This document shows, piece by piece, positions 36,500 through 45,199 of a stretch of DNA of 64,000 nucleotides. The translations under genes and the position numbers were made by a program. The DNA is taken from NCBI RefSeq assembly GCF_900230225.1, contig NZ_OCNH01000004.1, positions 186,001 through 250,000 of the forward strand. The letters are read 5' to 3'. This DNA is from Spirosoma fluviale. Lineage in GTDB: Bacteria; Bacteroidota; Bacteroidia; Cytophagales; Spirosomataceae. How positions within the stretch are numbered: the first letter of the stretch is position 1; the number at the start of each line of letters is the position of its first letter. Under the pieces are notes generated by a model. That model was not told where the DNA came from. It ran no database searches and saw only the letters and a program-made list of their open reading frames with translations.

Positions 36500-36974
36500 T
36501 AGAGTTCAATGAAAAAGTTAAATACGGCCAGCCCGACCAGCGTCAGACCGGTAATCAGGTTTTCGCGATGCTCGAACCAGTGCGGGTTTATTCGTTTCAG
36601 GCCTCGTCTTCCGAGCGTCACCATCAGCAACATGCCTGACAAAGTAATCACATTATAGATGATGGCTACCAGTACCACCGCCGGAATGCCGTACCACCCC
36701 CGCCCATTCGCGCCCGCGCTGAGGAAATAGGCTTCTATTTCCAGACAGGGGGAAAGAAACATCGCTCCGCCAATTGCCATCCCGCCAAGCTCACCAGTAT
36801 ACCCAATAGTGTGGTGCTGATCGTGTGGGCCAGACCGGCAATGGCCGTTACCGTCAAGGGTTGTCGCAGGCTCCATCGTTCGGTCTGGCCAATGGTCACA
36901 AAGGGAAGCCAGTGGCTGGGAATCAATGCGTGTAGCAAGCTCAGGGTCAAACTACCTAAGAGTATACTATTCAT
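36499..36974 (-). pseudogene. Broken inner-membrane protein gene in the metal-efflux operon (internal deletion and frameshift)
   Basis: Two membrane-protein fragments in different frames. The first (ATG at 36974 to a stop at 36735) reads MNSILLGSLTLSLLHALIPSHW and then AGLAHTISTTLLGILVSLAGWQLAE, before losing sense. The second (sense from about 36765 to the stop at 36499) reads AMFLSPCLEIEAYFL, AIIYNVITLSGMLLMVTLGRRGLK and ENLITGLTLVGLAVFNFF. I recall intact Bacteroidota relatives in metal-resistance operons that have both parts in one frame with about 80 residues, including a His-rich loop, between them. A deletion that left the frames out of register fits. The gene lies between the RND adaptor and the ATPase. 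Confidence 0.72.
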
Positions 36975-36985
36975 AGCTGTAGGCG

Positions 36986-38263
36986 TTAATGGGCGTGTTC
37001 TTCTTCGCCACCGGCTGCTTTGAGCTGCGATAAGAGCGCATAAGCACCCTTAACAACCACTCTCGCTTTAGTCAGATTGAGGCTGGCCGGTAGCGTTACC
37101 TGTGAATAGCCTCCCTCCGTTACGCCCCGGCGCACAGGAATCTGTTTGAACCGCGCCGATGGACCGGCCTTGTCGGGTTTTTCAGCCGGATGTTCGTTCT
37201 CTTTTGCTTCATGCTCCTGGTGTTCAGCTGCCTTTTCATCCGTTTCCACGAAGATATAGTCTTTATCTTCCGCCGACACGATGGCTGCTTCGGGCAGGGC
37301 CGTAACCCGACTATCGCCCAAATCTAAACTGGCTCTGAGCGACGTATTAGGCGACAAACGGGCATCGGGGCGGTCGAGTTTGGCCACCACCCGCACCGAG
37401 CGGTCCGCGTCGATAGCCCGATTGATGTATAAAATCCGACCGGCCCGTTCCTTCCCGCCTTCATTGTTGAGCAAAATACTCACCCGCTGCCCTTCCCGCA
37501 GTTGGGGCAGGTCTTTTTCAAAAACCGTCAGTTCGGCGTACAGGCCCTGGCTGCTGGTGAGCCGGGCAATCACGTCGGCAGACTGAACATACTGCCCGGC
37601 CGTGGCCGGTACGTCCGTAACAACGCCAGCTACCGGGGCCGTAATGACATAAGTCGCACTGAACCTGCCCGCTAAAGCCGACTGGGGCGACAAACCCACT
37701 AATCGTATCCGCTGGGCCAGTCCCGTTACGCGGGCGCGGGTGGCGTTGAGGTCGGCGGTCGTTTGTTGCAACACCTTCAGGGCACTCACGTTCTCCCGGC
37801 TCAGTTCCTGTTGCCGGGTAAATTCGGCTTCCAAATAGGTCAGCCGACTGTGCGTTTCGGCGTATTCCTGTTGCACCCCGATCAGGTCAGGATTTTCGAC
37901 GCGGGCCAGTAGTTGCCCTTTTCGTACCGGCTGGCCGGGCAACAGCGGAATTGACCGCACGAAGCCGCCCTGCAACGCGGTAATGTTTACCTGGCTCTGG
38001 GCCGGGACGGCCAACCGCCCGTTTAGGTTCAGCAATTGGCCCAAGTTGCGGTATTCCACCTGACCCAGTTGAACAGATGCAATACGAAGCTGATCGTCAG
38101 TCAGTTCAACGATGTCGGTCGGTACTTCTTCGTCTTTATGGTGCTCGGGTTGTGCGGCTGCCGTTTTCTGTTCGCTCGTATCCGCATCCTTATCGGTGCA
38201 GGCGTTGAGGCTTAATAGGCAGATCAACAGGGCAATGCGGTATAATTTGATGGGTGTCGACAT
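36986..38263 (-). CDS. Periplasmic adaptor of heavy-metal RND efflux (CzcB/CusB-like lipoprotein)
   Basis: Membrane fusion protein of about 425 residues that would link the RND pump to the outer-membrane channel. The signal MSTPIKLYRIALLICLLSLNAC ends in a lipobox, making Cys22 the lipidated residue; this fixes the ATG at 38263. Barrel-sandwich segments are seen as VNITALQGGFVRSIPLLPGQPVRKGQLLARVENPDL and YVITAPVAGVVTDVPATAGQYV, with a helical hairpin between (about 135-195). The C-terminal third has an inserted His/Glu-rich linker (EHQEHEAKENEHPAEK, about 350-370) and ends EEEHAH, which could bind metal. It starts 13 bp after the RND gene, so the two are co-transcribed. Confidence 0.92.
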   Translation of the reverse strand: MSTPIKLYRIALLICLLSLNACTDKDADTSEQKTAAAQPEHHKDEEVPTDIVELTDDQLRIASVQLGQVEYRNLGQLLNLNGRLAVPAQSQVNITALQGGFVRSIPLLPGQPVRKGQLLARVENPDLIGVQQEYAETHSRLTYLEAEFTRQQELSRENVSALKVLQQTTADLNATRARVTGLAQRIRLVGLSPQSALAGRFSATYVITAPVAGVVTDVPATAGQYVQSADVIARLTSSQGLYAELTVFEKDLPQLREGQRVSILLNNEGGKERAGRILYINRAIDADRSVRVVAKLDRPDARLSPNTSLRASLDLGDSRVTALPEAAIVSAEDKDYIFVETDEKAAEHQEHEAKENEHPAEKPDKAGPSARFKQIPVRRGVTEGGYSQVTLPASLNLTKARVVVKGAYALLSQLKAAGGEEEHAH

Positions 38264-38276
38264 GGTTGGGGTACGA

Positions 38277-41200
38277 TTAAGGCAGTCCAATGAGTTGCTC
38301 CAACGCAACCACGGCTTGGTTGTATTGATTGATGGTGTCCAGATAGCCCGTGCGGGTTTGAATGGCCCGCGTCAGTGCCTGGGCATATTCCAGATAATTG
38401 GCTTCGCCAGCCCGGAACGCCTTCTCCGCTCCCTCGGCCAGCCGACGGGCAACGGGCAGGCCCGTTTGTTCGTAATAGGTCAAACTGGCCTGCTGTTTTC
38501 GTACGTCTCCAACCGCTGCTGACAGCTCGCCTTGCAGATTGCGCTGATTGACACTAAGCGAGGCTTCGGACAACTGCTGCCCCAACCGGGCCGACTCGAT
38601 GCGGGCGCGCTGCGCTTTTTGAAACAAGGGAATGGAAACGCCCACCTGAACACCCTGAAAACGAGTACTTCCGCCAAAGAACTGATCCTGGGGGACGCCA
38701 CCCGGACCATCGACTGTTTGTACACCAATAAGCGATTGATTAAAATAGCCGATGGAATAGTCGGGGCGTAGCCGGGCCTGCTCCACGGCGATCTGCCCCT
38801 GGGCGATGGCGGTTTGTTGGCGCAAGAGAGCCAGCGTCGGGTTTTGTACCAGGGCCGAATCGGACAATATCGGGAGCGATCGGCGGAGCAGCGGACCATC
38901 GGGCAAGGTCAACTGGTCCGTTGTGTTCAACAGGGTTTGCAGACCACTCAGGGCAATTTGCCAGTCGGCCTCCGTCAGGGCTATCTGGTTACGAACTTCC
39001 CCAATCAGGTTATCAGCGGTAGCGACTTCAAGGCCCGTACCTTCGCCGGTGCGTAAGCGAACGTCCGTTGCCCGCCGGAACCCCACCAGCAGGCTATCCT
39101 GAGACTGAAGGAGTTTGAGCCGCTCAGTCAGGTACGCCAGTTCCAGGTACGTCCCTTTCACCCGCGTCCGCAGCTCGGCCTGGGTTACCTGCCCCTGCAA
39201 CTCGCTTCCCCGGATGCCCGCATCGGCCAGCCGTTCCAGACCCCGAATCAGTTTGCCATTCGGAATGGGTTGAGAAATGGTAAAATTATTGTCCCACCGT
39301 CGGGAGTTATACTGACCGCCTACCCATGTAACATCCGTGCGGCCAATGTCGCGGGCGGTGCGCCGAGCCGTCTGTTGAAGGGCAATGTTCAGGCTACTGA
39401 CCCGGCTCAACCCGTTGTTGGTCACCGCCTGATTCAGGGCGGCCTCAAGCGACAGGGGCGCGTTTGCTGATGGTTGTGCCTGCGCGATGGAGCCCACCCC
39501 AAACGCTATCCCGGCGATGAGCCACCAGTTGGCTAACTTGGGGGCTGCTTCGGGGGTGACACTGGATTTCTTCGCGCCCAGCAGGGTTTGCTCCCACCAG
39601 TACAGGCAGGGCAACACCAGCAGCGTCAGGAGCGTGGCCGATAGCAGCCCGCCGATCACCACGGTAGCCAAAGGCCGTTGTACTTCGGCTCCGGCCGTCG
39701 TCGCCAGGGCCATCGGCAAAAAGCCGAGCGATGCTACCAGGGCCGTCATCATCACGGGGCGCAACCGGGTGGCGGTTCCTTGCAGAATGATCGTCCGCAG
39801 ATCGGTCTGTCCTTCGGCTTTGAGGTGGTTGAACTCGCCGATCAGCACGATGCCGTTGAGCACGGCGACGCCAAACAGCGCGATAAAGCCCACGCCCGCC
39901 GAGATACTGAACGGCATCCCCCGCAGGGCCAAAGCGAGCACGCCCCCGATGGCCGAAAGCGGAATCGCCGAAAAGATTAACAAACTCTGCCGTACGGAGC
40001 CAAACGTAAAGAAGAGGAGCAGAAAAATCAGCATCAGGGCCACCGGCACCGCAATCGTGAGCCGGTCTTTAGCTTCCTGTAAGTTCTGAAACTGGCCACC
40101 GTAAGTAAGATAATAACCGGCTGGCAGCTTCACCTGGCTCTCTAATTTCTGCTGCAACTCGCGCACGACGCTTTCCACGTCGCGGTCACGCACATTAAAG
40201 GCCACCGTAATGCGCCGTTGGGCATTTTCCCGCTGAATCTGGTTGGTACTGTTCTGAAAGGATATAGTGGCGATCTGGCTTAACGGTACCGCCTGCCTTT
40301 CGTGGCCCGACCCTTCGTGGCCCGGCCCATCAGTGGTCACCAGCAAATTCTGCACGTCTTCGAGCCGTTGGCGGCTTTGCTGCTGCAACCGCACTACCAG
40401 ATCGTAACGTCGTTCGCCTTCATACACTACGCCCGCCGAAGTCCCGGCAAACGCAGTCTGCAAACACCGGTTGGCTTCCTCAATACTCAAGCCAAAGCGG
40501 GCCAGCGCGTCACGGTCGAACTTGACGACAATCTGAGACAGCCCCGATACCTGCTCCACGTAGAGATCCTCCGCGCCCGGCACCGTGGTGGCGACCCGGC
40601 CAATCCGGGCGGCATAATCAGCCAGAACGCCCAAGTCTTCACCGTACAACTTCACCGCTACGTCCTGTTTGACCCCCGTCATCAATTCGCTGAAGCGCAT
40701 TTGAATGGGCTGAAGAAAGCCAAAGCTCACGCCCGGAATCTGCTGCAGCTTAGCCTGCATTTTTTCAGCCAGTTCCTCCCGATTGTCAGCGGATGTCCAT
40801 TCGGGTCGGTCTTTGAGGATGATCATCAGGTCGATGGCTTCCACCGGCATGGGGTCGGTCGGTATCTCGCCCGCGCCCACTTTACCGATTACTTCGATCA
40901 CTTCGGGGAAGTTTTCTTTAAGCAGCTTGCCGGCCTGAAGGGATGCATCTATGGTCTGACCCAGGGATGAGCCCGTCATCAGCCGGGTTTCCACGGCGAA
41001 ATCGCCCTCGTCTAACTGGGGGATGAACTCACCACCCAGCCGACTAAACACAAACAGTGACCCGGCAAACAACGCGACCGACAGCCCAACAACCAAACCT
41101 TTATGCCCAAGCGTGCATCGAATGGCCGGGTCATAAAGTCGGTGGAAGAATACCATGATGCGGTCAGCAATCGTGCGGGTGCCTTCACGCACCGGCTTTT

Positions 41201-42731
41201 TGCTCAACAGCAGAGCCGACACCATGGGCACGTAGGTGAGCGACAGCACAAAAGCACCGGCGATGGCAAAAGCGACCGTCTGCGCCATCGGGCGGAACAT
41301 CTTGCCTTCAATACCGACTAAAGCCAGAATGGGCAGATAGACAATGAGAATAATGATTTCGCCGAAAGCGGCCGACGAACGTATCCGGCTGGCCGACTCG
41401 AAGACTTCCGCATCCATCTCGTCCTGCGTGAGGTGGTGCCGAAATTTTTTCAGGGTGATGTGGTGCAGGGTGGCCTCCACGATAATGACGGCTCCGTCCA
41501 CGATCAGTCCGAAGTCGATGGCACCCAGGCTCATCAGGTTGCCCGACACACCGAAGAGGTTCATCAGAATGACGGCAAAAAGCATCGACAGCGGGATCAC
41601 CGAAGCAACCACCAAACCCGCCCGCCAGTTGCCCAGCATCAAGACCAACACAAATACCACGATCAAGGCCCCTTCGATCAGGTTGCGCTCAACCGTACCG
41701 ATAGCGCGGTTGACGAGTTTGGTACGGTCCAGGAAGGCGTGAATGTCAACGCCTTCGGGCAGCGACTTTTTAATCTGCTCGATGCGCTGCTTGACATTGC
41801 CGATCACCTGCGACGAGTTGGCCCCCTTTAGCATCATGACAATGGCTCCGACGACTTCGCCTTCATCGTTCCGGGACCCTCCAGTCCGGGTCATGGCTCC
41901 GTAGCGGATGGCCGAGCCAAGACCAACCTGGGCCACGTCGCGCACTAATACCGGTACCCCTTCATCGGTTCGACGCACGACGATTTTACCGATGTCTTGG
42001 AGCGTACTAATCAAGCCTTCGGAACGGATAAAATAGGCATTGGGCCGACGGTCGATGTAGGCCCCGCCTGCGTTCTGGTTGTTGCGTTCGAGGGCCGAGA
42101 ACAGCTCGTTTATGGTCACACCTGCCGCTTTGAGCCGCTGCGGATCGACGGCTACTTCGTATTGTTTGAGATAACCCCCAAAGCTACTCACATCGGCAAC
42201 GCCCTTCGTACCCAGCAGTTGTCGCCTGACAATCCAGTCCTGAATGGAGCGCAATTCCATGGCCGGGTATCGCTTCTCGAAACCGGGTTTGGCCCGAATC
42301 ACGTACTGATAAATTTCGCCAAGCCCCGTCGTAACGGGGGCCAGTTCGGGGTCACCGGCATTGGCGGGTATTTGCGAGCGGGCTTGCTGCAACCGCTCGA
42401 AAACCTGCTGGCGAGCGAGGTTCCCGTCCACCGCATCAGTGAAGACGACCGTAACCACCGACAGGCCAAAGCGGGAAATGGAACGTACCTCGACTAGGTC
42501 CGGCAGGGTGGCCATGGTTTGTTCGATGGGAAAGCTGATCAGCCGTTCGACATCAACGGCCGATAAGGCCGGGCTTTGGGTGATGACCTGTACCTGATTG
42601 TTGGTGATGTCGGGCAGGGCATCAATGGGCAAGCGGGTCAGCGAGTAGCCGCCCCATAATACCAAAGCGAACGTGAATAACCCGACAATGAGTTTGTTCC
42701 GAATGGAAAATCGGATAATGGAATCCAGCAT
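38277..42731 (-). CDS. CzcA-type heavy-metal RND pump fused to a TolC/CzcC-like outer-membrane channel
   Basis: A single protein of 1484 residues. Residues 1 to about 1045 form a complete HME-RND proton/metal antiporter. The helix-4 signature DFGLIVDGAVIIVEA (about 400-414) is the divalent-cation (Zn/Co/Cd/Ni) type rather than the copper type. From about 1085 to 1484 comes an outer-membrane factor: SLEAALNQAVTNN, paired helical repeats and the closing YLEYAQALTRAIQTRTGYLDTINQYNQAVVALEQL (in parts). The two are joined by a membrane helix and a signal-like segment (LIAGIAFGVGSIAQAQP). This CzcA-CzcC fusion occurs in other Bacteroidota; whether it is cleaved is unknown. It is followed by the adaptor gene. 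Confidence 0.93.
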   Translation of the reverse strand: MLDSIIRFSIRNKLIVGLFTFALVLWGGYSLTRLPIDALPDITNNQVQVITQSPALSAVDVERLISFPIEQTMATLPDLVEVRSISRFGLSVVTVVFTDAVDGNLARQQVFERLQQARSQIPANAGDPELAPVTTGLGEIYQYVIRAKPGFEKRYPAMELRSIQDWIVRRQLLGTKGVADVSSFGGYLKQYEVAVDPQRLKAAGVTINELFSALERNNQNAGGAYIDRRPNAYFIRSEGLISTLQDIGKIVVRRTDEGVPVLVRDVAQVGLGSAIRYGAMTRTGGSRNDEGEVVGAIVMMLKGANSSQVIGNVKQRIEQIKKSLPEGVDIHAFLDRTKLVNRAIGTVERNLIEGALIVVFVLVLMLGNWRAGLVVASVIPLSMLFAVILMNLFGVSGNLMSLGAIDFGLIVDGAVIIVEATLHHITLKKFRHHLTQDEMDAEVFESASRIRSSAAFGEIIILIVYLPILALVGIEGKMFRPMAQTVAFAIAGAFVLSLTYVPMVSALLLSKKPVREGTRTIADRIMVFFHRLYDPAIRCTLGHKGLVVGLSVALFAGSLFVFSRLGGEFIPQLDEGDFAVETRLMTGSSLGQTIDASLQAGKLLKENFPEVIEVIGKVGAGEIPTDPMPVEAIDLMIILKDRPEWTSADNREELAEKMQAKLQQIPGVSFGFLQPIQMRFSELMTGVKQDVAVKLYGEDLGVLADYAARIGRVATTVPGAEDLYVEQVSGLSQIVVKFDRDALARFGLSIEEANRCLQTAFAGTSAGVVYEGERRYDLVVRLQQQSRQRLEDVQNLLVTTDGPGHEGSGHERQAVPLSQIATISFQNSTNQIQRENAQRRITVAFNVRDRDVESVVRELQQKLESQVKLPAGYYLTYGGQFQNLQEAKDRLTIAVPVALMLIFLLLFFTFGSVRQSLLIFSAIPLSAIGGVLALALRGMPFSISAGVGFIALFGVAVLNGIVLIGEFNHLKAEGQTDLRTIILQGTATRLRPVMMTALVASLGFLPMALATTAGAEVQRPLATVVIGGLLSATLLTLLVLPCLYWWEQTLLGAKKSSVTPEAAPKLANWWLIAGIAFGVGSIAQAQPSANAPLSLEAALNQAVTNNGLSRVSSLNIALQQTARRTARDIGRTDVTWVGGQYNSRRWDNNFTISQPIPNGKLIRGLERLADAGIRGSELQGQVTQAELRTRVKGTYLELAYLTERLKLLQSQDSLLVGFRRATDVRLRTGEGTGLEVATADNLIGEVRNQIALTEADWQIALSGLQTLLNTTDQLTLPDGPLLRRSLPILSDSALVQNPTLALLRQQTAIAQGQIAVEQARLRPDYSIGYFNQSLIGVQTVDGPGGVPQDQFFGGSTRFQGVQVGVSIPLFQKAQRARIESARLGQQLSEASLSVNQRNLQGELSAAVGDVRKQQASLTYYEQTGLPVARRLAEGAEKAFRAGEANYLEYAQALTRAIQTRTGYLDTINQYNQAVVALEQLIGLP

Positions 42732-42839
42732 GAATTAGTCTGAACAAATGGACAATAGAAAGATGCCGGGCGCATACAAACTGCATAACTACGCCGGTTA
42801 GGGCATAGCAAAGCCGTCCGGTGCGACCGGTAAGGGTGT

Positions 42840-43184
42840 TCAGACCCGAAGTTGAGGGGGTTGCCAGATGGCCGTTATCGGATCGAGGGGGTGCGCCGAA
42901 GCGTAGCTAAACCCGGCTACGGCAATCGGTACGATTTCGACCAGGGAAGTCAGCGTGTGGCTGGGCTGGGGAATAACCGTAATCGTAGCGGCACAACAGG
43001 TGCAGGTACAAAAGGGGGTACAGGCATCGTGCTCGTGGTGATGCGAACCCGTTGATTCGGCTGTACTCACTGACGGGATCATAGCCACTCCTGCCTGCCC
43101 GATTGCCGGTAGGGGTTCGTCTGCACAGGGCCACAGAGAAAGGGTCAGCAGATAAAAGGCCAGTATGGTTGTCAGCCACTTCAC
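42840..43184 (-). CDS. Small secreted Cys/His-rich protein of metal-efflux operons
   Basis: A 114-residue protein with a signal-like N-terminus (KWLTTILAFYLLTLSLWPCAD). A central metal-ligand cluster follows: SHHHEHDACTPFCTCTCCAA (about residues 47-66), with three adjacent histidines plus a fourth, and five cysteines. The rest is hydrophobic and Pro-rich. Small proteins of this form precede CusA/CzcA genes in Bacteroidota (I think the DUF6660 group, but cannot confirm). A periplasmic metal sensor or chaperone role would be inference. The start is GTG at 43184. It lies about 110 bp upstream of the RND fusion gene on the same strand. Confidence 0.7.
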   Translation of the reverse strand: MKWLTTILAFYLLTLSLWPCADEPLPAIGQAGVAMIPSVSTAESTGSHHHEHDACTPFCTCTCCAATITVIPQPSHTLTSLVEIVPIAVAGFSYASAHPLDPITAIWQPPQLRV

Positions 43185-43309
43185 GGTTACAAAGGTACGT
43201 CAAGCGTTTGTGCAACAGGTAGTCAAAAAGTAAGCTAGGCTAAATTTGAGTGATTATGAAATCAACTGCATTTTCTAACTGCAAGATACCCCCTCAATTG
43301 AGCGGTGCC

Positions 43310-43380
43310 TATATGACTGAGTTTGACAAATATTAAAAAGTAATTGTCTCGCAAAAACGCTCCCGCGTGAGACGAAGGAA
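43310..43380 (+). repeat. Dispersed palindromic repeat, copy at 43.3 kb
   Basis: tatgactgagtttgacaaatattaaaaagtaattgtctcgcaaaa, continuing to gagacgaagg. The inner gacaa / ttgtc pair forms a short hairpin. Aligns with the copy at 44445 through gacaaa..ttaaaa..taa.tgtctcg.aaaa.gctc. Confidence 0.6.
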
Positions 43381-43637
43381 CTTGCCTGTATCTTCTCTTC
43401 AATTTGGGCCTTATTTGAAACACTATTTCTTTGGATTGTCTACAAAAGCATCAACTCACTGAACTCGCTTTTCTGTCTTACATCGTATGCCTTTAGGTTT
43501 GTGCTATGATATTATTCCTTGGAATTACAGGTGAGTAAAAGTTGGAAGTACGTATATTCAGTCAAGTTATGCCCTCACCATCAACATCTGGGTGTTGGGT
43601 GCAGGTGAATATACTACTCCACTTTATGGCCGCTGAC

Positions 43638-43669
43638 AAAAAACAGGGCTACTCGGTCAAGTAGCCCTG
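43638..43669 (-). terminator. Terminator of the two small unknown genes
   Basis: cagggctac / gtagccctg stem with an eight-base loop, followed on the minus strand by six T. It lies about 40 bp past the stop of the gene at 43712. Confidence 0.85.
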
Positions 43670-43711
43670 AAACGTTATAGCAAGCAAGTCATTTAAAAGG
43701 CAGCTATGATA

Positions 43712-44029
43712 CTAAGCCTTTTTGAGGTATTTAGCGACTTCGCTATGAAATTCTTCCAAGCTGTTGGCAATTTGGTCAGACTGCATATGAGTTTCATAAG
43801 CTGCGGTCGAACGTTCACCTACATCTGTTGAATTGATAAGACCACCCTGTTGCTCTTCATCAAGAGTGTAATATCGTTCGAATTCGTCAGGGACTTCTAC
43901 CTCTTGTAGTTTACCACCTTCGGGCGCCATAGGACCTGCTTGAAACTCCCCAGCATAAAAGTCCTTTATTTGTCCTTTGATTGTTCCAATGACCTGACCG
44001 TTGCTATCAGCAATAATTGTAATTTTCAT
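43712..44029 (-). CDS. Unknown small acidic protein, second gene of a coupled pair
   Basis: 105 residues, soluble, no signal peptide or cysteine. The N-terminus MKITIIADSNGQVIGTIKGQ looks like a beta-hairpin, followed by VEVPDEFERYYTLDEEQQ and an acidic C-terminal helix (NSLEEFHSEVAKYLKKA). I do not recognise the family. Its ATG overlaps the stop of the upstream gene by four bases (ATGA), so the two are translationally coupled and probably functionally linked. It has its own strong terminator. Dispersed repeats lie on both sides of the pair. Confidence 0.65.
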   Translation of the reverse strand: MKITIIADSNGQVIGTIKGQIKDFYAGEFQAGPMAPEGGKLQEVEVPDEFERYYTLDEEQQGGLINSTDVGERSTAAYETHMQSDQIANSLEEFHSEVAKYLKKA

Positions 44030-44277
44030 ACAGCGCCCCCTCCCTGCAGGTTATATAACACTGGAACAGGACCAATATTTCTGATACTCACGAAATAAGT
44101 AGTGGAACCATTATTTTCCTTTTTTTTGCCTTGATCGAAAGCAATCAACGGACCACCTGGGGTTTTAATGTCAGCGGCTGCATGCTGAAATCCAAAGTCA
44201 GCTCCTCTGGTGTACCACCAGTTGTGTGTTGCACCAGGTGCTAATGTAACTGGTGTGAGAAAGTTGTTAAAAGCCAT
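44026..44277 (-). CDS. Unknown small protein, first gene of a coupled pair
   Basis: About 83 residues from the ATG at 44277 (an in-frame extension to 44358 has no protein-like character). The sequence FLTPVTLAPGATHNWWYTRGADFGFQHAAADIK suggests an all-beta fold with aromatic residues. A later FVSIRNIGPVPVLYNLQGGG resembles a small beta-sandwich edge strand and a Gly-rich end. No signal peptide. Family not recognised. Its stop overlaps the start of the next gene. The pair, terminator and flanking repeats make a compact cassette of about 1.1 kb that looks acquired. Confidence 0.62.
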   Translation of the reverse strand: MAFNNFLTPVTLAPGATHNWWYTRGADFGFQHAAADIKTPGGPLIAFDQGKKKENNGSTTYFVSIRNIGPVPVLYNLQGGGAV

Positions 44278-44617
44278 GGATGTAAGGATTAAGTTGTGAG
44301 TAAAACAGTTAGTTATACATGGCTGGACTGCAAATTCTAACCATATACCACTGAACAATACCTATAGATAAAGTATGTTTTTACGTGTTAGTCGTAATAA
44401 GTGATGTAAACGGAAACAGTATAATATTTTTAGTTAATCCATTTACGTATGCGACAGATGGCGTTGGACAAAAGTTAAAAACTAACTGTCTCGTAAAATG
44501 CTCTAACCTGAAACTCAAATACGTCTCAATTTGGAGCATTAATGTAGAACAATTGTATAGGACTCAGTGATTACGGACAATAATACCCAGCAGTCAGTAA
44601 AAGCTGCTGGCAATAGG
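44278..44617. other. 340 bp gene-free stretch with repeat copy
   Basis: AT-rich. Holds the repeat copy at 44445-44505 and presumably the promoter of the coupled small genes. Nothing else recognised. Confidence 0.5.
44445..44505 (+). repeat. Dispersed palindromic repeat, copy at 44.4 kb
   Basis: cgtatgcgacagatggcgttggacaaaagttaaaaactaactgtctcgtaaaatgctct. Same orientation as the copy at 43310, 1.13 kb away; together they bracket the two small unknown genes. Confidence 0.65.
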
Positions 44618-44809
44618 TTAACCCCTTGACTTGACTATCCTAATGATCCAGCGCAATCCTAGGAAAAGAGCTAAGAAGCCCGAGTAAGATGCAATTATAT
44701 TCGTCAGGCGGCTACCTAACGGGGTGCCATAACCTAACCCAATCATCACCAGCCCGATGAATGCAGTTATCGAGGCTAATAGAAGGCGGATATTAGTCGT
44801 AAGCTTCAT
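44618..44809 (-). CDS. Possible small two-helix membrane protein
   Basis: 63 residues from ATG at 44809: a basic start (MKLTTNIR), a hydrophobic helix (LLLASITAFIGLVMIGLGY), a short polar loop and a second helix (SGFLALFLGLRWIIRIV) ending KSRG. The pattern is protein-like and obeys the positive-inside rule, but there is no family match and no clear ribosome-binding site. It could be a chance frame. Confidence 0.4.
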   Translation of the reverse strand: MKLTTNIRLLLASITAFIGLVMIGLGYGTPLGSRLTNIIASYSGFLALFLGLRWIIRIVKSRG

Positions 44810-45199
44810 AAAGAGGAAGGACTCAACATATCTGTTGTATAATCCGATTAGTGGTATTGTGGCCCGCCAGTTGATTCCAATATTTATGGCAGCCTTGACT
44901 ACTCTGGCGTCCGAGTCACAGCTTTACAGACGCCCCAGTAATGGTCGCCTAAATAACCTGATACCTTAAATTCCCAGGATTTGGGGAATTTTGATAAGCC
45001 TTTTTTCTACCGACTCTCAAGCCTTCCAGCCTTCTGAGCAGGATACCCTATCACGGCAAATGCCGGATAATAAAAGGGTCGCCAGATGCTTCCAAACTAC
45101 CTTACCTTTAATGCAAGACACTTGCCAAGAGTCGTTTAGGTCGCTAACTAGTAACACTGCCAACTGAGCTTGTTCGGTTGGGTACCAAGCTCTACCACC
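44810..45199. other. 390 bp gene-free stretch upstream of a glycosyltransferase gene
   Basis: No gene or repeat recognised; expected to carry the glycosyltransferase promoter. A short plus-strand frame here is antisense to the small membrane protein and not credible. Confidence 0.45.

Larger units (their letters stand above)
43185..43711. other. 527 bp gene-free stretch with repeat copy and terminator
   Basis: Contains a dispersed repeat copy at 43310-43380 and the minus-strand terminator at 43638-43669. No reading frame with credible protein content. Confidence 0.5.

Noticed and set aside
44757-44969. 70-residue plus-strand frame
   Set aside because: Partly antisense to the small two-helix frame and no protein-like character.
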